Below, in pieces: positions 1 through 11,421 of a stretch of DNA of 64,000 bases (position 1 is its first letter; every line of letters starts with the position of its first letter). Source of the stretch: SZUA-547 sp963669315. Its GTDB lineage: Bacteria > Pseudomonadota > Alphaproteobacteria > Rhodobacterales > Rhodobacteraceae. The DNA lies in NCBI GenBank assembly GCA_963669315.1, contig OY770021.1, positions 2,604,001 to 2,668,000 on the forward strand. Reading direction: 5' to 3'. The notes beneath the pieces are model-generated. The model made no database searches and was not told the DNA's origin. It saw only the letters and a list, made by a program, of their open reading frames with translations. The translations under genes and the position numbers were made by a program.

Positions 1-1564
1 GACCGTGGAGCGGTTCGAACTCGGATACTCGCCGGATGCGCGCCATGCGTTGATCGAGGATCTGACGCAAAAGGGTATCGCCATCGATCTGCTGATCGAG
101 GCCGGGCTGGTCATCAAGCCTGACGACGGCGGCAAACCCTTCGACCGGTTCCGCGGGCGGCTGATGTTCCCGATTCGCGACGCGCGCGGGCGCTGCATCG
201 CCTTCGGCGCGCGGGCGATGGACCCGAATGCGCGGGCGAAATATCTGAACTCGCCGGAGACGCCGCTCTTTTCGAAATCCCGCACGCTCTATCATCAAGG
301 CCCGGCGCGGGAGGCGGCGGGCAAGGCGGGGAGCCTGATCGCCGCCGAGGGCTATATGGACGTCATCGCGCTGGCGCAGGCCGGATTTAACCACGCGGTC
401 GCGCCGCTGGGCACTGCCATCACCGAAGATCAGCTCAGGTTGATGTGGCGGATGACCGATGAGCCCGTGATCGCCCTGGACGGCGATACTGCGGGGCTGC
501 GGGCGGCGATGAAGGCGATCGACGTTGCATCGCCGCTGTTGGAGGCTGGCAAGGGGCTGCGTTTTTGCCTGATGCCCGAAGGGCGCGACCCGGATGAGCT
601 GATTCGATCCGGCGGGCCGGGCGCGATGCGGGCGGCGCTGGAAGCCTCAATCCCCATGGTCGATCTTTTGTGGCGGCGAGAGGTTGAGGGCAAGATATTC
701 GACAGCCCGGAGCGCCGCGCTGCGTTGGACAAGAGCTTGAAAGAGGCGCTGGGTGGGATCGCCGACCCGCTGGTGCGTGAACATTATCGTGATGCGATCA
801 GGGAAAAGCGGTCCGAGCTTTTCGCGCCGAAGCGCTCGTCTGGCGGCAAAGGCTATACGAGAGGGCAGGGAGGGCCGAAGCGGGGCCGCAAAAACTGGGG
901 CGGGCCAAGTGGCGCAAGCGGCTGGCAGGCGCCAGTTCACGCGACCGCCGAGACCCGCAACTCGCTACTGGCGCGCGCCGGTGGTGGCGATACGGAGGCG
1001 CGAGGCCGGGAAAGCCTGATCCTCGCAACGCTTTTGTCGCACCCGGAACTTATCGAACGCTTCGATTCAGAAATATCGGCGCTTACGTTTCATTGCCGGG
1101 ATCTCAATGACATCCGACTGGCGGTTCTCTCAGCCGCTGGTGAAATCATCGCTGAAGGATCGGTTTTAGAAGCTGAAGCGCTTTCCAACATCGTCGCGGG
1201 GCAGGTCGGTGAGGATCCGCGCGCAGTCGTCTGGCGAAGCCCGTTGGTCCAGTCGATCCGGTTTTTGCGCGATGGCGCTTCGGTCGATACCGCCGAGCAG
1301 TCGCTGCGTGAGGAGGTGTCCCGGCATGCCGCCCAGATCGCGCGATTGATGGAGGCGAGCGACGCAGAGGCCGCCGCGCCGACCTCTGAAGACGACCATC
1401 TGACTGAACGTTTGCGCGCATCCCTTGAAGACTCGGAAGCTGCGAATAGATTGCCTGAAGACAAGTCGGATGCAGCGAAGAACAGCGCTTCCGAGTTGCA
1501 CCAGTGGATCGACGAACGCATATGGGAGAAGAAAACGAATCGGCGTGATTCGAATCGCGGGTGA
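1..1564 (+). CDS. dnaG: DNA primase, C-terminal part (start lies upstream of the window)
   Basis: This is the 3' part of DNA primase, which makes RNA primers at the replication fork. The frame is open at the window edge, so the zinc-binding domain and first part of the catalytic core are missing. Counting from the first in-window start-like codon at base 5, residues 110-165 hold the TOPRIM fold, with the acidic motifs AAEGYMD and DGDTAG that bind catalytic metal. The part after about residue 270 is a Gly/Lys/Arg-rich linker followed by an acidic helical region expected to bind DnaB helicase. The gene lies directly upstream of rpoD, the classical macromolecular-synthesis order. Identity is secure from the TOPRIM motifs and context. 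Confidence 0.95.
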   Translation, partial: TVERFELGYSPDARHALIEDLTQKGIAIDLLIEAGLVIKPDDGGKPFDRFRGRLMFPIRDARGRCIAFGARAMDPNARAKYLNSPETPLFSKSRTLYHQGPAREAAGKAGSLIAAEGYMDVIALAQAGFNHAVAPLGTAITEDQLRLMWRMTDEPVIALDGDTAGLRAAMKAIDVASPLLEAGKGLRFCLMPEGRDPDELIRSGGPGAMRAALEASIPMVDLLWRREVEGKIFDSPERRAALDKSLKEALGGIADPLVREHYRDAIREKRSELFAPKRSSGGKGYTRGQGGPKRGRKNWGGPSGASGWQAPVHATAETRNSLLARAGGGDTEARGRESLILATLLSHPELIERFDSEISALTFHCRDLNDIRLAVLSAAGEIIAEGSVLEAEALSNIVAGQVGEDPRAVVWRSPLVQSIRFLRDGASVDTAEQSLREEVSRHAAQIARLMEASDAEAAAPTSEDDHLTERLRASLEDSEAANRLPEDKSDAAKNSASELHQWIDERIWEKKTNRRDSNRG

Positions 1565-1636
1565 TTCGTTTATATTGATTCGACCGATTCGGGGCGCGGA
1601 TTTCGCCAGTCCCGGCGGCAGATGATGGAGCGGCAC

Positions 1637-3643
<2,007 letters not shown>

Positions 3644-3671
3644 CCGAAACAGGGTGTTTTGAGACGAGAAG

Positions 3672-3695
3672 GGCGGCCGCTTGGCCGCCTTTTTT
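3672..3695 (+). terminator. Rho-independent terminator after rpoD
   Basis: A seven-base-pair GC-only stem (3672-3678 with 3683-3689) closes a four-base loop and is followed by six T residues at 3690-3695. It lies 28 bases after the rpoD stop codon, so it should end the dnaG-rpoD transcript. The convergent RTX gene ends at 3700 just beyond it. Confidence 0.9.
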
Positions 3696-3699
3696 GAAT

Positions 3700-5277
3700 C
3701 TAGGCGAAGATATCGGGGTCGATTGATCCAGTGATAGCGACTTCAAAGATCACATTGCCGCCATCGAGATCCGCCACATCCACTCCGAGCAGCGTGACGG
3801 TGGAGTCGTCCGCTCCGTAAGTAATCACGGCGTCGGCGCCAAACCGGTCGATCGCGACCTCCATCGGGTCTATCGGGTCATTGCTGCTGAAGACGACCAT
3901 GTCCGCAAGTGGGTCGAAATCCTGAACGGCGTCCGCGCCATCGCCTGTTCCGTCGCCGATTGCGCCATTGTTGAACAGCAATTTGAACGTGTCGGCGCCA
4001 GAACCGCCAGTCAGAAGGTCGTCGCCATCTCCACCAATCAGCAGATCCACACCGTCACCGCCAGAAAGTAGGTCAGCCCCGTTTCCGCTGACTAAGGTAT
4101 CCACACCTGCCTCGCCGAAGAGGCGAACATCGGTCGATGAAATAGAGCTAATGATCACATCATCTCCATCGCCGCCATGTATCTCTGGCGTTAGTGAAGT
4201 CGCGGCAAGGTAATCGTTAAATGCCGTGCCGATCAGAACTTCAATCTCCGTGATGATGGCCTTGTCTCCATCGGAAAAGTCGATGGACTGTTTAATCGGC
4301 GGCGGCGGCTGGTCTGGGGGAATAGTCGGCCCCGGCGAAATGACGCCCATCGAGGTAATTGCCGAACTGGCGCCCGAAAAGTCCGCCGTGTCGACTCCAT
4401 CGCCGCCGTGCAGTTCGTCTAGCGCTCCACCGCCGCCGATCAGGAGATCGTCGCCTTCGCCGCCGTTGAGGACATCATTCCCGGCACCGCCATCAAGCGT
4501 GTCGGCGCCGTTCCCGCCATCCAGCGAATCGTCGCCCGCGCCTCCGATCAGAAGGTCGTCTCCACCGCTAATTGGATTGGGAGTGAAGATCCCGCCGCCG
4601 TGACCGCCGAATAGAGTGTCGTTCCCGTCGCCGCCGGTCAGGATGTCGTCGCCGCCCAGGCCGACGATATCGATGACGCCATTGTCTGCTGCGATTTGAT
4701 CGGCGAATTCGGTGCCAATTATCCGCTCGGCGCCTTCAATAGTGCCCGGTGACTGGACATTGCCCTGTGTGCCGCCACCGAAAATATCCGGGTTTATTAC
4801 GCCGTGATAAATGCCGACCGACGACGACGAGAAATCCGCGGTGTCATATCCATCTCCGCCGATGAACTCATCAGAACCGCCGCTGTGGGGGAACAGGTCG
4901 TCGCCCGCGCCGCCGTCAAGCACATTGTCGCCCGCATCGCCGGTCAACGTGTCGGCGTGGTCCGAGCCGGTGAGGTTCTCGATGCTGATGAAGCTGTCGC
5001 CCGCCGCGTCGCCGCCCGAGGCGGATCCCTGGCCGAGATCGACTGTTACGCCCTCGGCCGAGCCGGCGTAGCTGGCTGTATCGTTCCCGTCGCCGCCTTC
5101 GAGGACATCTCCGCCGCCAAAGCCGATGAGAATATCATCGCCTTCAAGGCCGAGCAGAGTCTCTGAGAGATCCGTGCCTTCCAGCACGTCGTTCTTTTTC
5201 GCGCCCTTGAATGTCTTGATGTTGCCGTTGCCGTTTCCCTGGCCGCCATTACCGTTTCCGTTCCCACCTTGCGGCAT
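3700..5277 (-). CDS. RTX-type calcium-binding repeat protein, probably secreted by type I secretion
   Basis: The 525-residue protein is rich in glycine and aspartate, with many GGxGxDxLx nonapeptides such as GGDGNDTLFGG and LSGGDGVDLLIGGDGDD, the hemolysin-type calcium-binding repeat that folds as a parallel beta-roll when Ca2+ is bound. The N-terminus has Gly-Asn repeats and no Sec signal peptide, as expected for type I export by a C-terminal signal. A proline-rich linker (near IPPDQPPPPI) separates two repeat blocks. AGGAGG precedes the start. No catalytic domain is recognisable, and no type I ABC exporter or adaptor gene lies in this window. An adhesin or S-layer-like matrix role is possible but unproven. 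Confidence 0.85.
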   Translation of the reverse strand: MPQGGNGNGNGGQGNGNGNIKTFKGAKKNDVLEGTDLSETLLGLEGDDILIGFGGGDVLEGGDGNDTASYAGSAEGVTVDLGQGSASGGDAAGDSFISIENLTGSDHADTLTGDAGDNVLDGGAGDDLFPHSGGSDEFIGGDGYDTADFSSSSVGIYHGVINPDIFGGGTQGNVQSPGTIEGAERIIGTEFADQIAADNGVIDIVGLGGDDILTGGDGNDTLFGGHGGGIFTPNPISGGDDLLIGGAGDDSLDGGNGADTLDGGAGNDVLNGGEGDDLLIGGGGALDELHGGDGVDTADFSGASSAITSMGVISPGPTIPPDQPPPPIKQSIDFSDGDKAIITEIEVLIGTAFNDYLAATSLTPEIHGGDGDDVIISSISSTDVRLFGEAGVDTLVSGNGADLLSGGDGVDLLIGGDGDDLLTGGSGADTFKLLFNNGAIGDGTGDGADAVQDFDPLADMVVFSSNDPIDPMEVAIDRFGADAVITYGADDSTVTLLGVDVADLDGGNVIFEVAITGSIDPDIFA

Positions 5278-5864
5278 GAGAGCCTCCTATTAATTAACCA
5301 ACAGCTACTTTTGGTGGTGGTAGACGGTGGAGATCAACCAAAAAGCATTCGCGACATGCGGGAAAGCTGCGCCCCATGCTCTCCAATATATATTCTCTCA
5401 GTTCTGCGCGTATCCTTGGGAAGCCGCACAAAAGAGAGGGCGCAGATATCCGACAATCATGGGTTGAAACGTCGAGCGAAGGCCCCACCGAAAAGAGCGC
5501 GCGGCCTTCATCGGAATTATGAACGGAATATGAATGGCGTATTGGCCAACCTTAAGAAATGATTCGGCTTTTCAGCGCATCCCGTTCATTTGCGGTTCAT
5601 ATTGGTTAACGAATTCAGCGGGCCAACAGACTCGCGGAGGTCGAGCGCTCAGACAGACCGCGCTATGTGTTGCCGGTTTGCAACAGGTTTGAGTCAATCA
5701 GGTTAAAAATCTGAGTCTCGAAGGCAACATTTGTCCGCAACACATTCCAAGGAAACATAAAAAGCGGTTAATCTGTTTGAGTGAGTTCTGCTTAGTGTAT
5801 GGTGGTCCTTAATAAAAAGTTTAGGGGCCGAGTAGGAGTTGGTGGTTTGCATTTGGTTACGAAG
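5278..5864. other. Intergenic region without a recognised gene
   Basis: The region separates the divergent RTX gene and the exported coiled-coil protein, so it should contain both promoters. Short open frames here have no ribosome-binding site or recognisable similarity. The part around 5500-5800 is more AT-rich than its surroundings. I see no RNA gene or terminator. Confidence 0.5.
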
Positions 5865-6617
5865 ATGCGCGTAGCCGCCCTGTATCTGATCGCGTCGGCG
5901 TTCGTCGTTGCGATGTCGGCTCCAGGGCCGCACCCGTCGATCAGCGGCGGCGCGCACGCAGTTCCCGTTAGCGCAGAGAGCTTCGACAAAGAGAGCTTCA
6001 ACAATGAGAGCTTCAAGGTCGCATCGAACTGGGATGGCGGCTGGGGCGGTGACGGTTTTGCCGGGCGCGGCGGAATGGACGGTGATTTCCGGCCGGTGAT
6101 CTCAATCAATACCGCAGCCTTCCAGGTCGCGGCCGCTACGGATCATCCGGCGGCGCAACGTCATTCCGAGTTGACCTCGATTCTGGCGACCATGGCGCCT
6201 CCGACCCGCGCTTCGGCCGATGTTGAGGCCGAACTGCAGCAAATTCGCTCGACTGTCGATGACCGGCAGAAAGTCTTCGACGGTCTGGCTTCCGAATTGG
6301 AGGTGCTGCGCGAAGAGCTGAGCCAGATGGATCGTCGTGAAGCCGCAACGGAAATCGCAGCGCGGATCGACGCCACACAGGATGAGGCGGATCACATCCG
6401 CAGCGCGTTGGTCCACTCGCTGCTCGGGCTGACGGCGATGCAGGCCGAATTGCGCAACGCGCGTCGCTACGAAGACCTGCGGAATGAGCTTATCGCGTTG
6501 GAAGATATGATGGCGAGCGTCCGGGTCTATATAGAGGGTGAGAGCGAAGAGGCTTCCACCAACTCGGCCGGAGGGCGCTTCGTTTCGGATTTCCGCGGTC
6601 TTTTCAGCGAACATTGA
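5865..6617 (+). CDS. Exported coiled-coil protein of unknown function
   Basis: The frame opens at 5799, but the ATG at 5865 starts a classical signal peptide (MRVAALYLIASAFVVAMSA), so 250 residues is the preferred length. After the signal comes a short imperfect repeat of Glu-Ser-Phe units, then a Gly/Trp/Asp-rich stretch. From about residue 115 to 215 there is a long acidic, Leu/Glu/Arg-rich region with heptad-like spacing, predicting a coiled coil in the periplasm. I recognise no family. Only a weak Shine-Dalgarno is visible. A GC-rich hairpin (6620-6639) follows the stop. Confidence 0.7.
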   Translation: MRVAALYLIASAFVVAMSAPGPHPSISGGAHAVPVSAESFDKESFNNESFKVASNWDGGWGGDGFAGRGGMDGDFRPVISINTAAFQVAAATDHPAAQRHSELTSILATMAPPTRASADVEAELQQIRSTVDDRQKVFDGLASELEVLREELSQMDRREAATEIAARIDATQDEADHIRSALVHSLLGLTAMQAELRNARRYEDLRNELIALEDMMASVRVYIEGESEEASTNSAGGRFVSDFRGLFSEH

Positions 6618-6619
6618 TC

Positions 6620-6639
6620 GCCGGACGCGATCGTCCGGC
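6620..6639 (+). terminator. Possible transcription-ending hairpin
   Basis: An eight-base-pair perfect stem (6620-6627 with 6632-6639) with a four-base loop begins three bases after the preceding stop codon. There is no T-run after it, so it may only protect the mRNA 3' end or act with Rho. Confidence 0.4.
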
Positions 6640-6946
6640 CAGCCGCGCCATCCGCTCTGGTGGCGTTTGGCGATTCCGCGCAAATGCGGTTCGGCCCAAT
6701 TGGGCCTGATATTCAACACATTTCTGATCGAGTGGCGCGGTCGGGATGCCTTAAAGACTTGAATCAGCGCGTTCCACATGCCCGCGGGACTCCTGTATTT
6801 AGTCATTAAAAGCAACGATTTAACTGTTTCATCAGGTTTCATGGCGTGCAAATGTGTCCCAACAGAAAAGATGGACACAAAGGTGGCGAATGGCCGCACT
6901 CAACAAGCTGACAGCGCTGCATGTAAAGAACGCGAAGCTGGGAAAA

Positions 6947-7977
6947 ACTAGACTCACAAACCAAGTGCGACACCGGCTATGACCGGGATCGCCATGGGAA
7001 CGAGATACATACACTTTTCGCTTGAGGAACGCTGCCGCCTGCGCGGCCTGATGGAGATGGGATTGCCGAAGGCGGAGATCGCGCGCCGTCTGGGGCGGCA
7101 TCGCTCGACGATCGACCGCGAACTCCGGCGCAATCGCTGCGTTGGCAACTACCGGCCGGACAGCGCCGACCGGCGGGCCTGGGCGCGCAAGCTGCGCGGG
7201 TCGCGGATCGGGCGCTCCACCCGCCTGCGCGAACACTTCGAGGACCGTCTCGCCAGGGGATGGTCTCCGGAGCGGATCGCGGGACGGATGGAGTTGGAGG
7301 AAGTGGAGCACGGGGTGAGCGCGGAATCCATCTACCGCCATGTCTACAGCCCTGCGGGCCGCCGCGCGAGACTGCCCCGCCAGCTTGCGCAGCGCAAGGC
7401 GAAGCGCGGCCGGCGAAGGCGGAACGGTCGGCGAGAACCGGCGATCCCGAACCGTATTTCCATCCACCAGAGGCCGACACAGGCGCATCTCCGCAGTCAG
7501 TTCGGCCACTGGGAGGGAGACCTGATGCATTTCCGCCGTCAGCGCGACATCCTGCTGACGCTGCAGGAGAGCGCTCCCGTCTGACGCTGGCCCGGCGTCT
7601 TCTCAGCAAGGATTCGGAGCTGACCGCCAGCACCATCGCCGCGGAGTTGGGCGGACTGGCGCCAAAGGCTCGGCGCACCATCACCCATGACAACGGCGGC
7701 GAGTTCGCCAGGCACGAGAGCGTGACCGGTCAGATTGGCCTGCGCGCCTTCTTCTGCGACCCGCACAGCCCGCGGCGGCGCGGAGGCATCGAGAACGCCA
7801 ACGGCCGGTTGCGCCGTGAGCTTCCCCGAAAAACCAGCCTCGGAGGTTACACCGATGACGACATCGACGACGTGATCTGGAACCTCAACTCAACGCCTCG
7901 AAAATGCCTCGGCTTTCAAACGCCGATCGAGGCTTTCGCCGCCAACCTCGGTGTCGCACTTGAAATGTGAATCCAGC
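6947..7977 (+). mobile_element. IS30-family insertion sequence, transposase frameshifted
   Basis: The element of about 1.03 kb is flanked by AAA on both sides, consistent with a 3-bp target duplication. Imperfect terminal inverted repeats are visible: left ctagactcacaaaccaagtg, right end read inward ctggattcacatttcaagtg, both followed by cgacacc. It sits inside an integrase pseudogene. The left terminal 44 bases recur almost exactly in the palindrome at 20248-20319. Confidence 0.85.
6979..7970 (+). pseudogene. IS30-family transposase, frameshifted
   Basis: The first frame (6979-7584) has the N-terminal helix-turn-helix typical of IS30, FSLEERCRLRGLMEMGLPKA and then GRHRSTIDRELRRN, and the first catalytic Asp in GHWEGDLM. 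It ends prematurely. The second frame continues from about 7572 with RSRLTLARRLL and contains the remaining catalytic residues in THDNGGEF (Asp) and GGIENANGRLRRELP (Glu). The two halves join if a duplicated AG near 7570 (gagagcgc instead of gagcgc) is removed. That small insertion, rather than programmed frameshifting, looks like the lesion, so this copy should be unable to make full transposase. Confidence 0.88.
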
Positions 7978-8256
7978 AAATACTCCGACGGCGGAGGTCT
8001 CTGAATGCATCGCCGGAAGGACGGTGGCGCGCAGTGGTTCCTGCGCGTGCAGATACATGGTGTCGTTGGCGCCGGAATATCCGGTAGTGGGTCAATTTGA
8101 AATTATGGGCGGTAAGAAGGCGGGCGCACCGCGATAACTTTCCCGTTCTTGACAATCTGTCGTCCCAATAGGGCGCGCTCTACCTGCGACCTCTTATTCA
8201 CCACATGGTCGTCAGCCGCTGGAAGGAGTTCTCGGTAATGGTTGCGCCCGGGTGGG

Positions 8257-8456
8257 GACACGGTCAAGCGCTATCACTACGAAACCCACGACCAGCTCCG
8301 CGCTCATCTCGGCGGCTTCGTCTCAGCCTACAACATCGCGAGGCGTCTGAAGACGCTCAAGGGCCTCACGACATACGAATACGTCTACAAAATCCGGACA
8401 ACCGAGCCCGAGAGATTCAAACTCGATCCCACCCATCAGATGCCGGGACTAAACAT
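8257..8456 (+). pseudogene. IS481-type transposase, C-terminal remnant
   Basis: This 200-base fragment encodes VKRYHYETHDQLRAHLGGF and continues to PERFKLDPTHQMPGLN. It closely resembles the last 65 residues of the transposases at 21431-22406 and 32068-33034. It has no start and no catalytic residues. Its terminal inverted-repeat end (near actaaacat) is directly abutted by the first IS630 copy at 8457. It is the stump of a third IS481-like element. Confidence 0.85.
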
Positions 8457-9425
8457 CTGGTGGATTGAATCCAACATTTGGAGCCCTCGATTTCTGGCAG
8501 CGATGATCTGGTCGGGGTCGGCGCGCCAGATGAAGGGTTTGGCCTCGGTGTCGTTGTGCTCGGCGATGAATCGATTGATGGCGGTCTGCAAGTCCATGAC
8601 CGAATGAAACACGTCATGCTTCAACCGACGCCTTGCCAGCTTGGCGAAGAACCCCTCGACCGCGTTCAGCCAGGAGCTTGACGTCGGGATGAAGTGGAAG
8701 GTCCAGCGCGGTTGGCGGGCCAGCCACGCCGGCACCCTGGCGTGCTTGTGGGCGGCGTAGTTGTCGAGGGTCATGTGGATCACCTTGCCGGCGGGGACGT
8801 CGCGTTCGATCTGGTTGAGGAAGCGGATGAACTCCTGATGGCGGTGGCGAGCCATGTTCCGGCCGATGACCGAGCCGTCCAGAATGTTCAGCGCCGCGAA
8901 CAGCGTGGTGGTTCCGTTTCGTTTGTAATCATGGGTCATGGTCGGCCCGCGCCCCTTCTTCAGCGGCAGGCCGGGCTGGGTGCGGTCGAGCGCCTGTATC
9001 TGATTCTTCTCATCGACCGAGAGCGCCACCGCATGGGCGGGCGGGGCGACATAGAGGCCGACCACATCCTGCAGTTTCTCGGCGAAGGCTGGATCATTGG
9101 AGAGCTTGAACTGGCGCCAGCGATGCGGGCTGAGCCCGTGCGCCTTCCAGATCGCCCGCACGGTCGAGGCCGCCAGTCCGACCGCCGCTCCCATCGCCCG
9201 GACCGTCCATTGCGTCGCCTCATGCGGCGGCGGCTCGCGGGTCAGGCGGATCACCTCCGCGACCTTCTCGTCCGCTGTTCCGGGGATGCCCGGCGGGCGG
9301 GTCCTCTCGCGCAGCAAGCCATCGACGCCCTCGCGCATGAACCGCTCCCGCCAGCGCCAGACGCAGATCCAGGACTTGCCTGTCGCCGCCATGATCGCGA
9401 CCGTGCCGAGGTCGTCGTCGCTCAA
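8436..9425 (-). pseudogene. IS630-family transposase (copy 1), upstream part cut off by an in-frame TGA
   Basis: The 329-residue open frame has the IS630 helix-turn-helix region at its start and the DDE catalytic core: SVDEKNQIQAL (Asp), HMTLDNYAAHKH (Asp) and SSWLNAVEGFFAKLARR (Glu). Upstream in the same frame the sequence reads ASYRSSPQKHV, TGA, RCRIVLLSDDDLG. Family members normally have HVW at this point, so the TGA at 9444-9446 replaces a Trp codon. The frame also lacks its own stop and ends 21 bases outside the element. An internal start at MSDDDLG could give a shortened protein. Confidence 0.8.
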
Positions 9426-9611
9426 CAGGACGATCCGGCAGCGTCAGACATGCTTCTGCGGCGAAGACCGGTATGAGGCGACCGCCTCAAGCCGAGCGTG
9501 ATCAACGGCGGAGACGGTGAAGGATATTCCTGTGCGCGTCACACTGACTCGCACACCCAAGAACAAATGGGACTCCCAAACCGGACTCCTTTGTTCCGCT
9601 CAATCCACTAG
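8457..9611 (-). mobile_element. IS630-family element, copy 1
   Basis: About 1,155 bases are shared, apparently without a difference in the encoded proteins, with 11858-13012 in the same orientation. The ends carry short imperfect inverted repeats based on (tgg)attga. The right end terminates at ctag, in keeping with the TA/CTAG target preference of IS630. The left end adjoins the end of an IS481 remnant. The transposase is on the minus strand. Confidence 0.85.
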
Positions 9612-10070
9612 GCGTCGCGTACAAGCAAAACCAAAGAGCCCATTTGAGACATTTCTTGTCCATTGCTGTGCTTCAAAAATGCACCAGAACCGGACATACG
9701 TCATCGCTACCAATTGGATGATCGTGGGATTTGCCTTGAGTTTGTGAAAAGGGTTCAGCCTGCTCATCCGCAAACGCTTGGGGAACGTCCTCCCAGCCTC
9801 AAGTGAGTTTATTCGGACAGGACCTTCGATTGGCCTGAGGACTCACCGCGGTCGGTTCCTTGCCTGGAGTAGGAGCGGGCCCAAAATACTGCGCGACGGT
9901 CAGCACTGAGAATTCGGTGTTCATGGGAAATTGCATTATCATTAATGTTCGGCGGAGCTGAGAGGAAGAGTGACGAGAACTATTTCACAGGCAACGACAC
10001 ACGTTAGACTCCGGGCTTTAAAGAACTAAACGCGCGGGGCCGCTGAGCTTCGTCATTGGGAGTGCGAAGG
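9612..10070. other. Intergenic region inside the IS630-flanked block
   Basis: No gene or RNA is recognised. Short frames here lack ribosome-binding sites. The sequence upstream of 10071 should carry the promoter of the following membrane-protein gene. Confidence 0.4.
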
Positions 10071-11246
10071 ATGAGAATATTCGGCGACGGACCTAAAATC
10101 CTGTCCACCAGACCGCGTGGCGAGGTGGAAAGCCTTCCGTTGGAGTTGGACATCTCCACCAGCCTCCTTCACGCGCTACCACGCGTCCTTGGCGGCGCGC
10201 TTTTGCTCGCCATCGCGCTGGTGGCCTATCAGGGCTTCACATCGCAGGGCGAGTTCGGCCCTGTTATCAAGATGGCGTTCCAGGCCGCGCCGGTTATCTT
10301 GGCTCTTGCCGGGTTGTTCGTCCTTGTCCAGGGAGCCATCGGTCTTGTCGACAAAAGGACTGTCCGCATTGATGGCGACACCGTCGAGGTCTCTGGCAGA
10401 TCACTGTTGAAGTCCGAAAACTGGTCTGAGCCACTCAGCGCCTTTGAGGGCGTGCGCTGGCGGGAATTCGTGGTGCAACGCCGTCTCGCAGTGAACTCAA
10501 GCAACCGAACCTCAAGGCTGCCCAAGGTATATCAGGCGCTGGATCTGCTTCACCCGGACCCTGCCAAGTGCGTCCCGCTATATGTGACCCGCCTCAGGGA
10601 TGTGACCCGCCCGAAATGGGAGAAACTGGCGAAGCTTCTTGGCGCGCCGGCGATCGACGCTCGGGGCGGAGAGCGGCGGGTTCGCGCGGCCGAGGATTTG
10701 GACAAGCCGGTCAGGCGTCTCGCGCAAGAAGGCAAAATTCACGCCGAATGGGACCGAAGCGCACCGCCCGCAGGATTGGAGGTCGCCAAAGAGGGCGATG
10801 GGCCGGATGCCGAACGCATCGTCGCTACGATTCACGCAAAGCGTTATCCGACCTGGCTTTACGGCGGAGTGATGGCGTTTGCGGCGCTCTTCCTGATCCT
10901 GGGTGTCACGGATCTCGCTTTTATGCCTGCCCTGTTCGGAGGGGCGCTCGGTGCGGGCGTCGCATGGCACTGGCGATCCGAGGATCACAATCCCCGCACG
11001 ATCTGCATCACCCGCGCCGCCGTTGAGATCCACACGCCCAATCCAGGCAATGCTCCGACACATGACGTGCTGGATCACTCGACGATCCGCGACGTCCATA
11101 TTGGGAAGAGCTATGACAAGAGCTCGATCGGCCCACACCTCCTGATTTCCACAAAAAGCGGCGAGATCAAGGTGGGCTCCGGGCTGTCGCGGGAGGGGCT
11201 CGACTGGCTGCGCGACCTTATCCTGGCAGCCATCGCAAAAGCCTGA
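10071..11246 (+). CDS. Integral membrane protein of unknown function
   Basis: The frame can open with TTG at 10056, but the ATG at 10071, with GGGAG eight bases upstream, is preferred and gives 391 residues. Two hydrophobic segments lie near residues 32-53 and 65-92 (ALPRVLGGALLLAIALVAYQ; VILALAGLFVLVQGAIGLV), and a second pair near 260-300. Each pair is followed by a soluble beta-rich segment (IDGDTVEVSG; ITRAAVEIHTP), suggesting an internal duplication resembling bacterial PH-like membrane modules. That resemblance is only impressionistic. The gene lies with the next exported-protein gene between two direct IS630 copies and may have been carried as cargo. Confidence 0.7.
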   Translation: MRIFGDGPKILSTRPRGEVESLPLELDISTSLLHALPRVLGGALLLAIALVAYQGFTSQGEFGPVIKMAFQAAPVILALAGLFVLVQGAIGLVDKRTVRIDGDTVEVSGRSLLKSENWSEPLSAFEGVRWREFVVQRRLAVNSSNRTSRLPKVYQALDLLHPDPAKCVPLYVTRLRDVTRPKWEKLAKLLGAPAIDARGGERRVRAAEDLDKPVRRLAQEGKIHAEWDRSAPPAGLEVAKEGDGPDAERIVATIHAKRYPTWLYGGVMAFAALFLILGVTDLAFMPALFGGALGAGVAWHWRSEDHNPRTICITRAAVEIHTPNPGNAPTHDVLDHSTIRDVHIGKSYDKSSIGPHLLISTKSGEIKVGSGLSREGLDWLRDLILAAIAKA

Positions 11247-11421
11247 TTTGGACAGCGGAACGATACTAAACTTCTGCTGACATTCGCCGCTCGACGATCG
11301 GCGCATCCTTCGCGACTAGAAAACGGCAAAAATCAGATCATCGGCGATAAATTTGACGGTGCTTGCGCTTAAGCCGACGCAAGACAGTTTGAATGTGCAA
11401 GAGTGGGGCGAGGAGGACGAG

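Larger units (their letters stand above)
6890..8100 (+). pseudogene. Phage/island integrase 5' fragment, split by an IS30-family insertion
   Basis: A start at 6890, preceded by AAAGG, reads MAALNKLTALHVKNAKLGK, typical of the N-terminal arm-binding domain (DUF4102 type) of P4-like tyrosine recombinases. The IS30 element interrupts it. At 7978 the frame resumes as KYSDGGGL, then a TGA at 8002 where this family normally has Trp, then HRRKDGGAQWFLRVQIHG. Removing the IS and one copy of the flanking AAA restores GKYSDGGGL exactly. A further frameshift follows and the catalytic domain is absent. It probably marks the left edge, or an older layer, of the accessory region. Family assignment is by motif memory only. 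Confidence 0.65.

Noticed and set aside
3700..5277. Repetitive DNA that could suggest a CRISPR or tandem-repeat array
   Set aside because: The periodicity is codon-level repetition of Gly/Asp-rich RTX motifs in an open frame, not direct repeats with unique spacers.
5269..5562. 97-residue plus-strand frame between the RTX gene and the coiled-coil gene
   Set aside because: It overlaps the start of the RTX gene in antisense, has no ribosome site and no motifs.
8694..9476. 260-residue plus-strand frame inside IS630, repeated in the second copy
   Set aside because: It is antisense to the transposase; duplication simply reflects the duplicated IS.
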